A stretch of DNA of 32,102 bases. It comes from JANLTP01 sp031363055. Its GTDB lineage: Bacteria > Pseudomonadota > Gammaproteobacteria > Burkholderiales > Burkholderiaceae_E. Within the stretch, counting starts at the first letter, position 1, and each line of letters begins with the position of its first letter. The stretch lies in contig JANLTP010000084.1 in NCBI GenBank assembly GCA_031363055.1, positions 1 through 32,102 on the forward strand. The letters run 5' to 3'. Positions 1 through 7,506 of this stretch are shown piece after piece. Below the pieces are notes generated by a model that saw only the letters and a list, made by a program, of their open reading frames with translations, was not told the origin of the DNA and made no database searches. A program made the position numbers and the translations under genes.

Positions 1-6
1 ACGACT

Positions 7-606
7 TTATCTTAGACGATGTAGGCTGAGTTCGTTGCTAGTACATTTTTTATACAGATTGTTGAGTGGCACAAATATTTTCTCTAACTCAGTGAGCCCA
101 TATTCGAGAAATCCGTCTCGATGCATCACGTCATGCTCGTCATCCGGCGCTAAGTAATAGACTAGACTCTGCCGAACATGTTCGAGCGTTGCGATAGCGT
201 CAAACGCGGGTTGAAGCGCCTCAAAAAGCTTCTTATCCAAAACAGCGATTTCGAGAAGATTTTTACTCATAACCTCCCGGTGAACAACTGGAATCGTTGA
301 GCCTTGCTTTAGCTTTCCAGATTGATCCTTCACGCGAAAGAGAAAACCGGCCACGCGCGAATCGATTACTTCAAAGACAGTAAGTTTATCTTCAGCTAGC
401 TCAAAAACCATTGAGTTGATAATTTCTCTCATCGATTTTATTGCCCAATTGTTCAATTCGCATTCCCTCGACAGCAGAATCCGAAGAGCTTCCTTTTTTC
501 GAGCCTCCCCCCGACAACGTCGTAGGAATTCAAAAAGCTCCTTGAGGAAAAAGATCACCACCGCAGCGAACACAGTAAGCGGAACTACGGAGAGGGGTGC
601 TTGCAT
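7..606 (-). CDS. Hypothetical membrane-anchored protein
   Basis: This 199-residue protein was not recognised. Residues about 8-27 form one hydrophobic segment, preceded by a short neutral N-terminus and followed by a basic stretch (RRCRGEARKK). That pattern predicts a single N-terminal membrane anchor with the remaining 170 residues in the cytoplasm. The soluble part looks mostly helical, with no catalytic motif visible. The ribosome binding site is weak. The gene is AT-richer than the catabolic operon beside it, which suggests a different origin. It lies 30 bp downstream of the hydroxylase gene on the same strand and could be read through from it, but nothing links the functions. It may be a small accessory or defence-type protein; no function is assigned. 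Confidence 0.6.
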   Translation of the reverse strand: MQAPLSVVPLTVFAAVVIFFLKELFEFLRRCRGEARKKEALRILLSRECELNNWAIKSMREIINSMVFELAEDKLTVFEVIDSRVAGFLFRVKDQSGKLKQGSTIPVVHREVMSKNLLEIAVLDKKLFEALQPAFDAIATLEHVRQSLVYYLAPDDEHDVMHRDGFLEYGLTELEKIFVPLNNLYKKCTSNELSLHRLR

Positions 607-636
607 TTCGCTCTAACTTTCCAATCAATGGCCAAT

Positions 637-2262
637 TTAGTCGGAGAGCTTCTCAACGAGCAGGTTGTGTTGTTCACTCAACAACACATCCAACTGTTGC
701 CGTGTGTTGGCTGTTCCAAACACATAGTGATCCGGTCGCACCAGGGCAGCCCGGCATTGATGTTGTTGCATCCAACGGGCCAGCACTTCTTCGGCCTCTT
801 GCAGATGCGCTTCACCAATCAACACCGTCGTTAATTCAGCCCCGCGATCGGTAACGCACAGCGCAATATCTGCGATGGTTAATGTGTCGCCCGCTACCGA
901 AGGCGTATCGACCATGACCAATCGCCAGCCTTGACCAAGTCGATCGTCCATCAACTCGCCACTGAGCAGACGGGCCTGCGGAAACAGTGTGCCCCGGCCG
1001 CTGCTCTGAACCTCGCAAAGCAGGCCAGACTCCAGGCGAGGCAGCATGTCCTGGCGCGGCGTGTCCTGAACGACGCCGCCACAATCGGCCAACATTTGGG
1101 CGTCACGTGCACGTGCTTTGGTGATATCACGTTCGCAGATGACCGCACCGACGCCCTTGATGCGGCGGGTCAGCTCCCGCACATGTTCCTTGCGTTCATG
1201 GCCGTAACTGTTCAGAAGCAATTCAGCCGCGTCGCCACATACCTCACCCTTGACGACCGCGGCGAGTTTCCATGAGAGATTCACAGCATCGCGAATCCCC
1301 TGACACATTCCCTGACCCAGAAACGGCGGTTGCATGTGCGCAGCGTCACCGGCGGCGAAGATCCGATCAACCCGCCAGCGCTCTGCGACCAGCGCATGAA
1401 AACGATAACTGGTTTGGCGCCACAGTACCCCGTCGGCCGGGGACAGCCAGCGCGACAGAAGCTTCCAGCTCTGGGCGGCCGTTGCGGCGTGTTGCGGGTC
1501 TTCGCCCGGCAAGAGTGAGATCTCCCAACGCCGGTGATTGCCCGGACCGATGATGAACGAAGAGGGCCGCGCCGGCTCGCAGTATTGAACGCTGGTCTTC
1601 GGCAATTTTGCCAGGCCTTGTTCATTGACCAGAACATCGACCACCAGCCAGGGTTCGTCGAACTCCAGATCCTCGAGTGTCATGTCGGATTGCCTGCGCA
1701 CGGTGCTGGAGCCGCCGTCGCAGGCAATCAGCCAACGCGCCTTTACTGTTGTTTGTGCCCATACCGTTGTTTGTGCCCGTACTGTTGTCTGTTCGTCGGG
1801 ATCGCCGAGTTCCGATCGGAGCGACAGTGTTACTTGATCCTGATTCTGACTCAGCGAAGTCAGTTCGGTGCCGAGTGCCACCTGCACGTTGTCAAGCTGG
1901 GCAACCCGCTCGCGAAGTGCTGCTTCGATCTTCGGTTGTGTGAACACCAGCGACGGCGTGTAGCCCTGTGGATAGGGCGGCGCGACCATGGTCATGCGCC
2001 GGATCAATTCACCGTCGACACCGAAATACTCGGATGGCGTGAACGGCTCGACATAGGGCGCGATTTGTTCGACGATGCCGATCTGCTGGAACACCCGCAT
2101 GATTTCATGGTCCAGCGCCAACGCACGGGGCGTCTCGTAAACGCGCGCCGCTCGATCGCAGACATACACTGACAGCCCCGCCTGGCCGAGTAGTGCGGCC
2201 GCCGTTGCACCGACTGGCCCGTAGCCTACGATGGCTACATCAAAAGTAATTGCAGTGGTCAT
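637..2262 (-). CDS. FAD-dependent aromatic hydroxylase, MhpA-like
   Basis: This is a single-component flavoprotein monooxygenase of the phenol/3-(3-hydroxyphenyl)propionate hydroxylase family, which inserts an ortho hydroxyl into a phenolic ring using NAD(P)H and O2. All three family fingerprints are visible: the dinucleotide motif GYGPVG at residues 13-18 with D36 ending strand 2, the DG motif at D183-G184, and the GD motif at G306-D307 in a GDAAHMQPP context. The length of 541 residues fits the family, including its C-terminal thioredoxin-like domain. An unusual threefold repeat of Q-T-T-V-x-A occupies residues 159-176, just before the DG motif. The gene is last in a minus-strand operon, 45 bp after the extradiol dioxygenase that would cleave its catechol product. 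The substrate cannot be named from sequence. Confidence 0.88.
   Translation of the reverse strand: MTTAITFDVAIVGYGPVGATAAALLGQAGLSVYVCDRAARVYETPRALALDHEIMRVFQQIGIVEQIAPYVEPFTPSEYFGVDGELIRRMTMVAPPYPQGYTPSLVFTQPKIEAALRERVAQLDNVQVALGTELTSLSQNQDQVTLSLRSELGDPDEQTTVRAQTTVWAQTTVKARWLIACDGGSSTVRRQSDMTLEDLEFDEPWLVVDVLVNEQGLAKLPKTSVQYCEPARPSSFIIGPGNHRRWEISLLPGEDPQHAATAAQSWKLLSRWLSPADGVLWRQTSYRFHALVAERWRVDRIFAAGDAAHMQPPFLGQGMCQGIRDAVNLSWKLAAVVKGEVCGDAAELLLNSYGHERKEHVRELTRRIKGVGAVICERDITKARARDAQMLADCGGVVQDTPRQDMLPRLESGLLCEVQSSGRGTLFPQARLLSGELMDDRLGQGWRLVMVDTPSVAGDTLTIADIALCVTDRGAELTTVLIGEAHLQEAEEVLARWMQQHQCRAALVRPDHYVFGTANTRQQLDVLLSEQHNLLVEKLSD
1745..1798. repeat. 18-bp x3 imperfect tandem repeat inside the hydroxylase
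   Basis: Three consecutive 18-bp units lie at 1745-1762, 1763-1780 and 1781-1798. The first two differ at only two positions and the third is more diverged. They encode three copies of Q-T-T-V-x-A on the minus strand and keep the reading frame. The repeat adds about 12 residues on the strand preceding the FAD-contacting DG motif. Confidence 0.85.
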
Positions 2263-2307
2263 GAGTCAGAGTGAAACTGCGCGCCCATTCTTAAGCCCGA
2301 CACCCTC

Positions 2308-3213
2308 CTAGGCCGAGATCGCAAAGCGCACTTTGCGCTGCGCTTCTTTGAGCGGCCGGGTCGGCGCAACCGAGATGCCCCAGTGGTCAAACCGGCCCGC
2401 TGGCCAGGCCCAGTCCTGCGGCCCACCGACTCGATAGCTGTCGTCGATTTGCTCGACCTCGGCGGTGTATTCAATGACAACGCCAAACGGGTCGATGAAG
2501 TAGTTGAAGGTGTTATCGCCGGGGCCGTGTCGCCCGGGGCCCCACTGAATCGCATGACCCGCGTCTTTCATACGGCCGCCACCACGCATCACGCAGTCCA
2601 GGCTGGGCATCAGGAACGCGATGTGGTTGAGGGCATCATTATCAGCATCGCCGAGGGCCAGGCTGTGATGGTCGTTATTGCAGTTCAGAAAAGCCATGAT
2701 GCGAGTTCGGTCGGCGAGCACGAACCCCAGCGCCTGTTCGATGAAACGCTGCGAGCTGGCGATGTCATGGCTGTTGAGCACCACATGCGCGAGGCGAATC
2801 GGCCGATCGGCCGGTGTCGCGCCTTTGGTGTCACGCAGCCGATCGTCATGAACGATTTCGAATCGCCGACCATGTGGGTCGCGGATGATGATCGATTGGC
2901 CTGCCGCCGGGTCGTTTGCGGCGGATTGGGTATGCTCAACGGTCCCGCCTGCTGCGATCGTTGCACGGCTAATCGCTTGCATGGATTCGACATCACGAGC
3001 GCGCAAGCTGACCTTGAGGATCTGCGCTGCGCCCGACGCCTGATGCAAAGCCAACAGGTGGTGATCAGCGCCACTGCCACCCAGGTAGAGAACCTGATCG
3101 CTGCGATCAACGACGTCGAGATTCCAGGTGCGCGTGTAAAACGTCTCTGCTGCCACCAAGTCGGGAACGGTCAATGCCACGCTACGCAGCGCGCTGATCC
3201 AGGGTGATTTCAC
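2308..3213 (-). CDS. Type I extradiol dioxygenase (VOC family)
   Basis: The product has two tandem VOC modules (about residues 8-122 and 140-250), as in BphC/HsaC-type dioxygenases that open catecholic rings next to the diol using Fe(II) and O2. The metal triad is visible in the C-terminal module: H143 (LAHVVL), H197 (LNHIAF) and E248 (VVIEYT). A catalytic histidine is at H182 or H183 (NDHHSL). The length of 301 residues is normal. Translation starts at GTG, supported by AAGGAG about six bases upstream. The gene sits between the ThDP enzyme (33 bp upstream) and the MhpA-like hydroxylase (45 bp downstream), so it probably cleaves the diol made by that hydroxylase. The substrate side chain is unknown. 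Confidence 0.85.
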   Translation of the reverse strand: MKSPWISALRSVALTVPDLVAAETFYTRTWNLDVVDRSDQVLYLGGSGADHHLLALHQASGAAQILKVSLRARDVESMQAISRATIAAGGTVEHTQSAANDPAAGQSIIIRDPHGRRFEIVHDDRLRDTKGATPADRPIRLAHVVLNSHDIASSQRFIEQALGFVLADRTRIMAFLNCNNDHHSLALGDADNDALNHIAFLMPSLDCVMRGGGRMKDAGHAIQWGPGRHGPGDNTFNYFIDPFGVVIEYTAEVEQIDDSYRVGGPQDWAWPAGRFDHWGISVAPTRPLKEAQRKVRFAISA

Positions 3214-3246
3214 ACAAACTCCTTTGTGAGGATCGGCAAGACATCG

Positions 3247-5010
3247 CTAGCGCCGCGACAACGCCTCGAATCCGTAGCGGTTCATGCTGCCAAACATCGG
3301 GGTCGCCGGATGCGGCACAAAACGGGTTCGGCAATCCAGCACAACAGGCAACCCCGATTCTATTCCGCGTGCCAGCGCCGGCGCCAAGACATTCGCATGC
3401 TTGACGATTTCGCCGAAGCAGCCAAAGCCGCGCGCGATGGCCGCGTAATCAGTACCGGCCAGGGAAGTACCCATCTCGAAATCAAGTTGCCTGCGCTGGC
3501 CGGATCGAATGATGCCCCATGATTCGTTGTTATGAATGATGCTGACGACCGCCAGACCTTCACGGCGTGCGGTATCGAGTTCCTGCAAGCTGAATCCGAA
3601 TGAACCGTCGCCCGTGATGTTGACGACGGTCTTGCCGGGATGAAGCAGCTTGAGCGCCAGTGCGTAGGGCAAACCGAAACCGAGATGGCTCATGCCGGGC
3701 TCATGAAAACGCGTGCGCACCTCGATGACTGGCGTGAAGTCATTGCTCCAGAAGGTGGTGTGGCCGCCGTCATAGACGGCTAATGAATCCTTCGGTAGTG
3801 CTTGAGCGACGGCGTGGGCGAGGGCGGCTGGATGCATAGTCTCGTTACCGGTCGAGTTAGCGGTTGAGTTATCGATTGAGGGCTCGGCGGTCATGGCCAC
3901 CAGGTCGGCGTCATAGCGGGCACGCAACTCGCGCATTCTCGTGAGCCAATCATTTTCGCAGGCGATATCGATACTATCCGGTGACTTTATCTGCAATTGC
4001 GCGAGCAGATCAGCCAGTGCCAGACTCGCATCGGCAACCATCGCAACTTCGTGCAAAGCCGGTGCACCGAGGGCCGATGGATCGATATTGATATTGATCA
4101 GTCGATGATCCCTGCGTGCCAGCGGTCCATGCTCGTCCCACATCCAGGAGGAGTAGCGACAACCGATGTTGAGGATCACGTCGGCCTGTTCGAACACGGC
4201 TTTGACGGCCCCACCGGCGATGATGCCGCCATGACCGACGAAATGTGCACTGTCGCTTGCCACAACACCCAGTGCCATTTGTGTTGGGACTACCGGCGCA
4301 CGAAGCAAGCCAGCCAGCAAGCGCACTGCGTCGACGGCGCCACTGCTGACCACGCCGCCACCGGCCACGATCAAAGGTCGCTTGGCGGCACGCAGTAGCG
4401 CCACCGCCTCACTGACCAGGGCAGCGGCCGGTCGCGGACCCACAAGGGCGCGATATCGCCTGGGCTCCAGATCAAACTCGTCATCGGCGTAGTCGCAACT
4501 GCCGGACAGAACATCTTGCGGAATATCCAGATGCACGGGACCGCGTCGCCCGCCCAGCGCTTCGCGAAACGCCCGGCGCACCAGTTCCGGAATTCGTCGG
4601 CCATCGTGAATGACGGCGTTCCATTTGGTCAACGGCGCCAGCACGGCGAGGGTGTCCAGATCCATGAACATACCAACATGCGGATAGGCGGCGGCGCGAT
4701 GCTGATTGCTGGTGATCGCCAACAGCGGCAGGTTATTGCCGTAGGCAACACCGACACCCGAGGCCAGGTTCAGGCCGCCTGGACCCATCTCGCCCATCGC
4801 AACGGCCATTAGCCCGGAGCCGGCGTAACTGGCCGCCGCCATCATCGGGCCGGCGGCTTCGTGGCGCACGCCGACATAACGGATCGACTGCTGCTGGGAA
4901 AGCGCGTGCATAAAGGGCGCCAATTTGCCACCAGCGATACCGAAGGCGTAGGCGACTTTTTCTGCTGCTAATAGCCGTACCAGCGCCTGCGCGCCTGTCA
5001 ATCGAATCAT
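3247..5010 (-). CDS. ThDP-dependent acetolactate synthase-like enzyme
   Basis: This is a thiamine-diphosphate enzyme of the acetolactate synthase/benzoylformate decarboxylase superfamily, about 587 residues. The N-terminal PYR domain has the activating glutamate in RHEAAG near residue 51. The middle domain follows, and the C-terminal PP domain carries the cofactor-binding run GDGSFGFS ending in HNNESWG (roughly residues 465-500). Two in-frame ATGs lie nine bases apart. The inner one (5010) is preferred because AGAGGA is nine bases ahead of it but touches the outer one (5019). A short repeat adds N-S-T motifs in the linker near residues 375-390. It lies between a Bug binding protein and a ring-cleavage enzyme, so it may act on a 2-oxo acid from that pathway. 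True acetolactate synthase is less likely because no small-subunit gene is present. Confidence 0.82.
   Translation of the reverse strand: MIRLTGAQALVRLLAAEKVAYAFGIAGGKLAPFMHALSQQQSIRYVGVRHEAAGPMMAAASYAGSGLMAVAMGEMGPGGLNLASGVGVAYGNNLPLLAITSNQHRAAAYPHVGMFMDLDTLAVLAPLTKWNAVIHDGRRIPELVRRAFREALGGRRGPVHLDIPQDVLSGSCDYADDEFDLEPRRYRALVGPRPAAALVSEAVALLRAAKRPLIVAGGGVVSSGAVDAVRLLAGLLRAPVVPTQMALGVVASDSAHFVGHGGIIAGGAVKAVFEQADVILNIGCRYSSWMWDEHGPLARRDHRLININIDPSALGAPALHEVAMVADASLALADLLAQLQIKSPDSIDIACENDWLTRMRELRARYDADLVAMTAEPSIDNSTANSTGNETMHPAALAHAVAQALPKDSLAVYDGGHTTFWSNDFTPVIEVRTRFHEPGMSHLGFGLPYALALKLLHPGKTVVNITGDGSFGFSLQELDTARREGLAVVSIIHNNESWGIIRSGQRRQLDFEMGTSLAGTDYAAIARGFGCFGEIVKHANVLAPALARGIESGLPVVLDCRTRFVPHPATPMFGSMNRYGFEALSRR
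3850..3885. repeat. 12-bp x3 degenerate tandem repeat in the ThDP gene linker
   Basis: Three degenerate 12-bp units lie at 3850-3861, 3862-3873 and 3874-3885. Units one and two agree at most positions and the third is more diverged. They encode a short Asn/Ser/Thr-rich insertion between the middle and PP domains and preserve the frame. Confidence 0.55.
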
Positions 5011-5014
5011 GCCG

Positions 5015-5038
5015 GTCATTCCTCTCAGTCATTCCTCT
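5015..5038. repeat. 13-bp direct duplication at the Bug/ThDP gene junction
   Basis: The 11-mer gtcattcctct occurs at 5015-5025 and again at 5028-5038, a 13-bp period. On the minus strand, one copy supplies the stop of the Bug gene and the other supplies the Shine-Dalgarno-like AGAGGA and the outer ATG of the ThDP gene. The duplication therefore shapes the translational junction between the two genes. Confidence 0.7.
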
Positions 5039-6018
5039 GCCGTGAAGCCGGTCGCTTTGGCGATGCCGCTCCAGTGATCGAAATCGCGCTTGACGATTCG
5101 CGCAAACTCGTCGGGCGATTGCGTTTCGGTTTGCAAGCCATTCTTCTTCAGTGACTCGATGACATCCGGCGCAGATAACCCTTCGCGCACCAGCGCATTG
5201 AGCTTGTTGACCATTTCGGTCGGCGTTTTGGCCGGCACAAACCAGCCCAGCCATTCCTTGAAGGCAATGTCCTTGAAGCCTTGTTCGGCGAGGGTCGGCA
5301 CCTCGGGTAAAAAGATCGAACGTTCGGCGCTGACCACCGCCAGAGAGCGCAACTTACCAGCGCGAACATGCGGCAGAACCTCACCCAGCACATTGAAGCT
5401 GACCGGAAGCTGGCCACCCAATACGTCCTGCAAAAGGGGCGCACCACCGCGATAAGCGACGCTCGCAAATTCGAAGGCCGCCGCCTTTTGCAGCAGCATG
5501 CCGGCAAAGTGCAAGGCCGAGCCGGCCGCCGGCACGCCGTAGTTGGCCATTTTCGGATTGGCCTTCGCCCAACTGATGTAGTCGGCGACCGATTTGATCT
5601 CGGCCGGCAAGCCCGGTCCCGCAGTGAACGAAAAGGTGTAATTCACCGTGCTGCACACCGGAATGAAATCAGCCATCGGGTCGTAATTGAGTTTTCGATA
5701 GATGCTTGGGTAGAGCACGATCGGCGAACTCGGAATTTGCAGAATGGTCAGGCCGTCAGGCGCCGCTCGCTTGACGTACTCGACGGCGATGCGTCCACCG
5801 GCGCCGGTTCGGCTCTCTACCAGAACGTTCGGCGCGTATTTGCCGCGCAGTTTCTCGGCCAGCGGTCGGGCGACGAAATCGCCCATGCCACCGGCGGGAA
5901 ATCCAGAGACGATGAAGGCGTTGCCGGTGGCTTGGGCGCGGGCGGTGCCGCTCAGACCAATGGCAGAGGCCGCGGCGCCGCCTAGCATTAGTTTTCGTCG
6001 GTTATGGTCAGGCCACAT
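5029..6018 (-). CDS. Bug/TctC-type periplasmic solute-binding protein
   Basis: This 329-residue protein belongs to the Bug family (tripartite tricarboxylate transporter receptors), which bind small carboxylates in the periplasm. The N-terminus HNRRKLMLGG followed by a hydrophobic stretch to A-R-A-Q-A is a twin-arginine type signal peptide. The mature part has the family landmarks: FPAGGMGDFVARPLAEKL, the R-T-G-A-G-G turn, the Y-R-G-G-A-P-L-L-Q-D loop and H-V-R-A-G-K-L. Length and order are normal. GGAG lies six to seven bases before the ATG. The gene is first in the hydroxylase/dioxygenase operon, 18 bp before the ThDP gene, so its ligand is probably a substrate of those enzymes. No TctA or TctB membrane genes are in the window, as is common for orphan Bug proteins. 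Confidence 0.9.
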   Translation of the reverse strand: MWPDHNRRKLMLGGAAASAIGLSGTARAQATGNAFIVSGFPAGGMGDFVARPLAEKLRGKYAPNVLVESRTGAGGRIAVEYVKRAAPDGLTILQIPSSPIVLYPSIYRKLNYDPMADFIPVCSTVNYTFSFTAGPGLPAEIKSVADYISWAKANPKMANYGVPAAGSALHFAGMLLQKAAAFEFASVAYRGGAPLLQDVLGGQLPVSFNVLGEVLPHVRAGKLRSLAVVSAERSIFLPEVPTLAEQGFKDIAFKEWLGWFVPAKTPTEMVNKLNALVREGLSAPDVIESLKKNGLQTETQSPDEFARIVKRDFDHWSGIAKATGFTAEE

Positions 6019-6150
6019 TAGAGTCTCCGAATTTTGAGTTTCTGATTGAGTTTACTTCGTGCAAACAGTTTGCGGTATGAGGCTGGTGATACTGATGCTT
6101 CTGCGCGGGCGGGCTGGTGCGAGTACTTCCGTGGATGGTGCCTGCGTTGG

Positions 6151-6256
6151 CTTGGAGCGGGCTGGTGCGAATGCCTCCGCGAATGTCATCCGCCTCGGCC
6201 TGGTGGCCGACGCTCCTTCTTAATTTCGCTGCGGCATTCACACCAGCCCGCTCAAG
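6151..6256 (-). repeat. Hairpin repeat element, copy C (diverged, reversed)
   Basis: The arms are 6151-6183 and 6225-6256 and pair over about 30 positions with one bulge and few mismatches. The outer half includes the shared 13-mer gcgggctggtgXg plus aatgcc. The 41-base centre, read on the minus strand, resembles the 30-base core of copies A and B (attaag, aaggag, ggcc...aggcc, gaca), with extra bases. The inner arm end next to the core is also similar. It is interpreted as an older, inverted family member. Confidence 0.6.
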
Positions 6257-6354
6257 GTTGCGACTGTGCTTTGTTGAGGCTCAAAGTAGGTCGGCGGCGG
6301 TGCCGTTTTCGGCGTGCACGCGTTTCGCTGTTACGAACCTGCACGCTGGTGCCA

Positions 6355-6448
6355 GATCAGGCTGGCAGCGTGCTTGGCGTAGCGGCATCAAGGAGGAGGC
6401 CGAAGGCCGGGGGACAGCCGCGTAGCCAAGCGCCCTGTCGGCCTGATC
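6355..6448 (+). repeat. Hairpin repeat element, copy A
   Basis: The element is 94 bp: a 32-base left arm (6355-6386), a 30-base core (6387-6416) and a 32-base right arm (6417-6448). The arms pair along their length except for a C-C mismatch and a three-base internal bulge near the core; three further pairs are G-U if transcribed. The core contains aaggaggagg, the mini-hairpin ggcc-gaa-ggcc and gggggaca. It matches the core of copy B at 28 of 30 bases. It lies upstream of the internally deleted Bug gene, which copy B follows. Confidence 0.85.
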
Positions 6449-6559
6449 GTTGAACTGCAGGCAAGTGCCAGATTGATCAGAACGTTTCTTGCTGAGATTG
6501 CTTGACTTACTTCGGCGATTCAGTCGCATGGGTTTTGAGCTGTCCAGTAAAGGAATTCC

Positions 6560-7360
6560 ATGCAGATCCGCCGCTTGTTCAAGCAAGTGTTGCACACACT
6601 TTTGCCGCTGTTTCTCCTGACGGTTGCGTTCAATGCCTCCGCCTGGCCGAACAAGCCGATCCACATCATCGTGCCGTTTCCACCCGGCAGTGCCTCCGAT
6701 CTGATCGCTCGAACGCTCGCCGAAAAGCTTCAAACCCGATTCTCGAACGCGATGGTGGTCGAGAACCGGCCCGGGGCTGGCGGCACCATCGCCACCACCG
6801 AGCTCGCCAAGTCGGCCAAGGACGGCTACGCGATCATGATTGGCACGATGGGTACGCACGCCATTGCGCCATCGTTGTACAAGGGTCTTGCGGTTGATTA
6901 TCAACGCGATCTGGTGCCAATCTCGATCGTGGCCGAATTGCCCTTGTTGGTGGTGGCGACTCGCGAATTGCCGATCAACTCGATGCAGGATCTGGTCAAC
7001 CTCGCCGTCGCCGGCATCGCGCAAGTCAAGGCCGGTAAACTCAGGGCACTGGCGGTCGCGGCGCCTCAGCGATCACCGATCGCGCCCGATGTGCCGACCA
7101 TGGCCGAGGCCGGATTTCCCGGCATTGATTCAACGCTCTGGATCGCGGTGTTTGTAGCCACCGGCACACCGCCCGAGATCTTGAACACCTTGAATTCTGA
7201 AATCAACCAGTCAATGCAGCAGGCCGAAGCAAAAGAAAAACTGGCCGCGCTGGGCGCTACTGTACTAGGAACTTCGCTGGATTCTGCTTCAAAACGATTT
7301 CGCGATGACACCGCCAAGTGGCAGCAAGTGATCCTCCGGGCCGGCGTTCAGATTGATTGA
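6560..7360 (+). CDS. Bug-type binding protein with internal deletion
   Basis: This is a 266-residue Bug family protein with a Sec-type signal peptide (basic start, hydrophobic residues 11-24, cleavage near N-A-S-A). The first domain is normal: F-P-P-G-S-A-S-D-L-I-A-R, the R-P-G-A-G-G turn and K-D-G-Y-A-I-M. The C-terminal part V-K-A-G-K-L-R-A-L-A-V to the end is also normal. Between S-M-Q-D-L-V-N-L-A (residue 149) and the V-K-A-G-K-L block, however, about 57 residues are absent compared with the other Bug proteins in this window. The missing part holds the second-domain strands and the ligand-facing Y-R-G loop. The frame is kept. AAGGAA six bases before the ATG supports the start. It may be expressed but is unlikely to bind ligand normally, so it is probably a decaying gene. 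Confidence 0.8.
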   Translation: MQIRRLFKQVLHTLLPLFLLTVAFNASAWPNKPIHIIVPFPPGSASDLIARTLAEKLQTRFSNAMVVENRPGAGGTIATTELAKSAKDGYAIMIGTMGTHAIAPSLYKGLAVDYQRDLVPISIVAELPLLVVATRELPINSMQDLVNLAVAGIAQVKAGKLRALAVAAPQRSPIAPDVPTMAEAGFPGIDSTLWIAVFVATGTPPEILNTLNSEINQSMQQAEAKEKLAALGATVLGTSLDSASKRFRDDTAKWQQVILRAGVQID

Positions 7361-7405
7361 CATCCTTCGTTCATTTCGCCGTCTTGGACACGCACAACGC
7401 TACCC

Positions 7406-7499
7406 GATCAGGTCGGCGGGTCACTCGACGTAGCGGCATAAAGGAGGAGGCCGCAGGCCGGGGGACAGCCGCTGCGTCGAGTGACCCGTCGGCCTGGTC
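7406..7499 (+). repeat. Hairpin repeat element, copy B
   Basis: The element is 94 bp with the same geometry as copy A: arms 7406-7437 and 7468-7499, core 7438-7467. The arms pair at all 32 positions if G-U pairs are allowed (28 Watson-Crick, 4 G-U). The core differs from copy A at two bases. It lies between the convergent ends of the deleted Bug gene and the TPR gene, so it could also serve as a transcript-end structure, though no T-tract follows. Confidence 0.87.
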
Positions 7500-7506
7500 T
7501 CACTCA

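Larger units (their letters stand above)
6019..6559. other. 541-bp intergenic region packed with hairpin repeats
   Basis: This is the only gap over 300 bp without a convincing gene. It separates divergent Bug genes, so it must carry promoters in both directions, although none could be assigned with confidence. Most of it is occupied by two members of a hairpin repeat family (6151-6256, reversed, and 6355-6448). A 14-bp direct repeat (6109-6122 and 6157-6170) copies part of one arm. Open frames here give peptides such as GIKEEAEGRGTAA, which are best read as chance translations of the repeat core. Confidence 0.7.

Noticed and set aside
6355..6448. Hairpin copies A and C as ordinary rho-independent terminators
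   Set aside because: They lie between divergent genes, have long arms with a conserved structured core, and no T-tract follows.
6046..6453. Plus-strand frames in the 6-kb intergenic region ending in GIKEEAEGRGTAA-like peptides
   Set aside because: The shared peptide is simply the hairpin repeat core read as protein; the frames lack any other protein signature.
6281..7024. Long minus-strand open frame of 247 codons opposite the deleted Bug gene
   Set aside because: It is antisense to a recognisable gene and has the arginine/histidine-rich composition of a shadow frame.
6355..7499. The hairpins as integron attC sites
   Set aside because: No GTTRRRY/RYYYAAC core pair was found at the arm ends and there is no integrase gene in the window.
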